7,220 nt of DNA, taken from positions 1-7,220 of the forward strand of contig JAFMJX010000090.1 in assembly GCA_017853235.1 (NCBI GenBank). The letters are read 5' to 3'. Below the pieces are notes generated by a model. That model was given only the letters and a program-made list of their open reading frames with translations. It was not told the DNA's origin and ran no database searches. Source of the DNA: Chitinophagaceae bacterium (GTDB lineage: Bacteria; Bacteroidota; Bacteroidia; Chitinophagales; Chitinophagaceae). Shown one piece after another: positions 6,620 through 7,220 of this stretch (the first letter of the stretch is position 1; each line of letters starts with the position of its first letter). A program made the position numbers and the translations under genes.

Positions 6620-7220
6620 CTATTGTTTATTGGTATATAAAGAAGATACTTCAGATGCTGTTAAAGCAGTTGTGTACATTCTGACTTGGTCTATTCCGCC
6701 TCTCCATGAAGATGCTAACCAGTCATCATTATTATCCCCATTAGCTGGGCCACGTCCTACTCTCATTTCGGTAATTTTTGAGTCATCAATATTGATATTA
6801 CCATGACCACCCCATGTTTTCTTATTTGGGTTAGCCACACCATCAACATAAAGTGTCATTGTACTCGTTGAAGCGCTATAAGACAATACCATATGATGCC
6901 ATTTATTATCTAACAAACCAGGTATTTTTTCGGTATCACTTTCCCAAGTAAACCAGTTATCACTTACTGTTTTGTCGGCAATCATAAATTTAACAGCACA
7001 TTTAGCATTGTCTCCTTCAAGCATGATAAAGAAGTTAGATCCAGACCAATGTCCATTGCTAGACGGGAAACTCATAATATACTCTGGTCCGTTTGTTCCT
7101 TTATTATTCAAGGTTTGGCCATTTTTTTGATACCAAAAAGAAATAGTAAAGCTTTGTGCATTCTTAGCCCAATCATTTGGCTTTGCATATCTAACAAACT
7201 TATTAGGCGCACCTTGAATC
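6620..7220 (-). CDS. LamG/concanavalin A-like jellyroll domain protein, 3' part (continues beyond window)
   Basis: The last 199 codons are visible. The frame is open to the right edge: reading upstream from the TTG at 7111 gives SFTISFWYQKN and, before it, NKFVRYAKPNDWAKNAQ, so the true start lies outside the window and the TTG is internal. The visible part is one LamG_3-type beta-sandwich: the opening FTISFW strand, IMSFPSSNGHW, the hallmark WHHMVLSYSASTSTMTLYVDG and the closing strand GGIDQVRMYTTALTASEVSSLY, ending three residues later in NKQ-stop. Such domains bind carbohydrates or cap surface proteins, and in Bacteroidota PULs they often occur in surface glycan-binding proteins encoded just after SusC/SusD. 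No catalytic residues of a laminarinase (GH16 ExDxxE) are present, so binding is more likely than hydrolysis. Whether the missing N-terminus carries a lipobox or other domains cannot be seen. The gene ends at its own strong terminator. Confidence 0.88.
   Translation of the reverse strand, partial: IQGAPNKFVRYAKPNDWAKNAQSFTISFWYQKNGQTLNNKGTNGPEYIMSFPSSNGHWSGSNFFIMLEGDNAKCAVKFMIADKTVSDNWFTWESDTEKIPGLLDNKWHHMVLSYSASTSTMTLYVDGVANPNKKTWGGHGNINIDDSKITEMRVGRGPANGDNNDDWLASSWRGGIDQVRMYTTALTASEVSSLYTNKQ

Overview
The window looks like part of a polysaccharide utilization locus (PUL) from a Bacteroidota genome, most likely Chitinophagaceae or a relative. The evidence is an AT-rich sequence with strongly AT-biased codons, Bacteroidota-style lipoprotein signals on consecutive exported proteins, no clear Shine-Dalgarno sequences, and a gene set (LamG, VCBS/ASPIC-UnbV, GH30, GH144-like) common in PULs of that phylum. 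The genus is inference. All convincing genes lie on the minus strand, so the reading order is from high to low coordinates.

From upstream to downstream: (1) 7220-6620, the 3' part of a LamG (concanavalin A-like jellyroll) protein that continues past the window edge. (2) 6585-6550, a strong intrinsic terminator. (3) 6507-3223, a 1094-residue lipoprotein with two blocks of calcium-loop VCBS/FG-GAP repeats separated by an ASPIC/UnbV domain. (4) 3213-1792, a GH30 retaining glycosidase lipoprotein. (5) 1792-107, a lipoprotein with an N-terminal Ig-like domain and a PF10091/GH144-type domain (endo-beta-1,2-glucanase relatives, often mis-named glucoamylase). Its ATG overlaps the GH30 stop codon. (6) 38-1, the first 12 codons of a further exported protein, visible as a signal-peptide start.

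Genes 3 to 5 are packed with a 9-base gap and a 1-base overlap, so they are almost certainly one operon. The LamG gene is separated from them by the terminator, which suggests a separate or more highly expressed upstream unit (in PULs typically SusC/SusD plus binding proteins). The simplest joint model is capture and depolymerisation of a beta-linked glucan: LamG and possibly the VCBS protein at the surface for binding, the GH144-like and GH30 enzymes cutting the chain, and an exo-enzyme or another exported protein encoded just beyond the left edge. The substrate (beta-1,2-, beta-1,6- or mixed glucan) cannot be fixed from this sequence alone.

I saw no RNA genes, insertion sequences, CRISPR arrays, attachment sites or origins. 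The least understood component is the large VCBS/ASPIC-UnbV lipoprotein.
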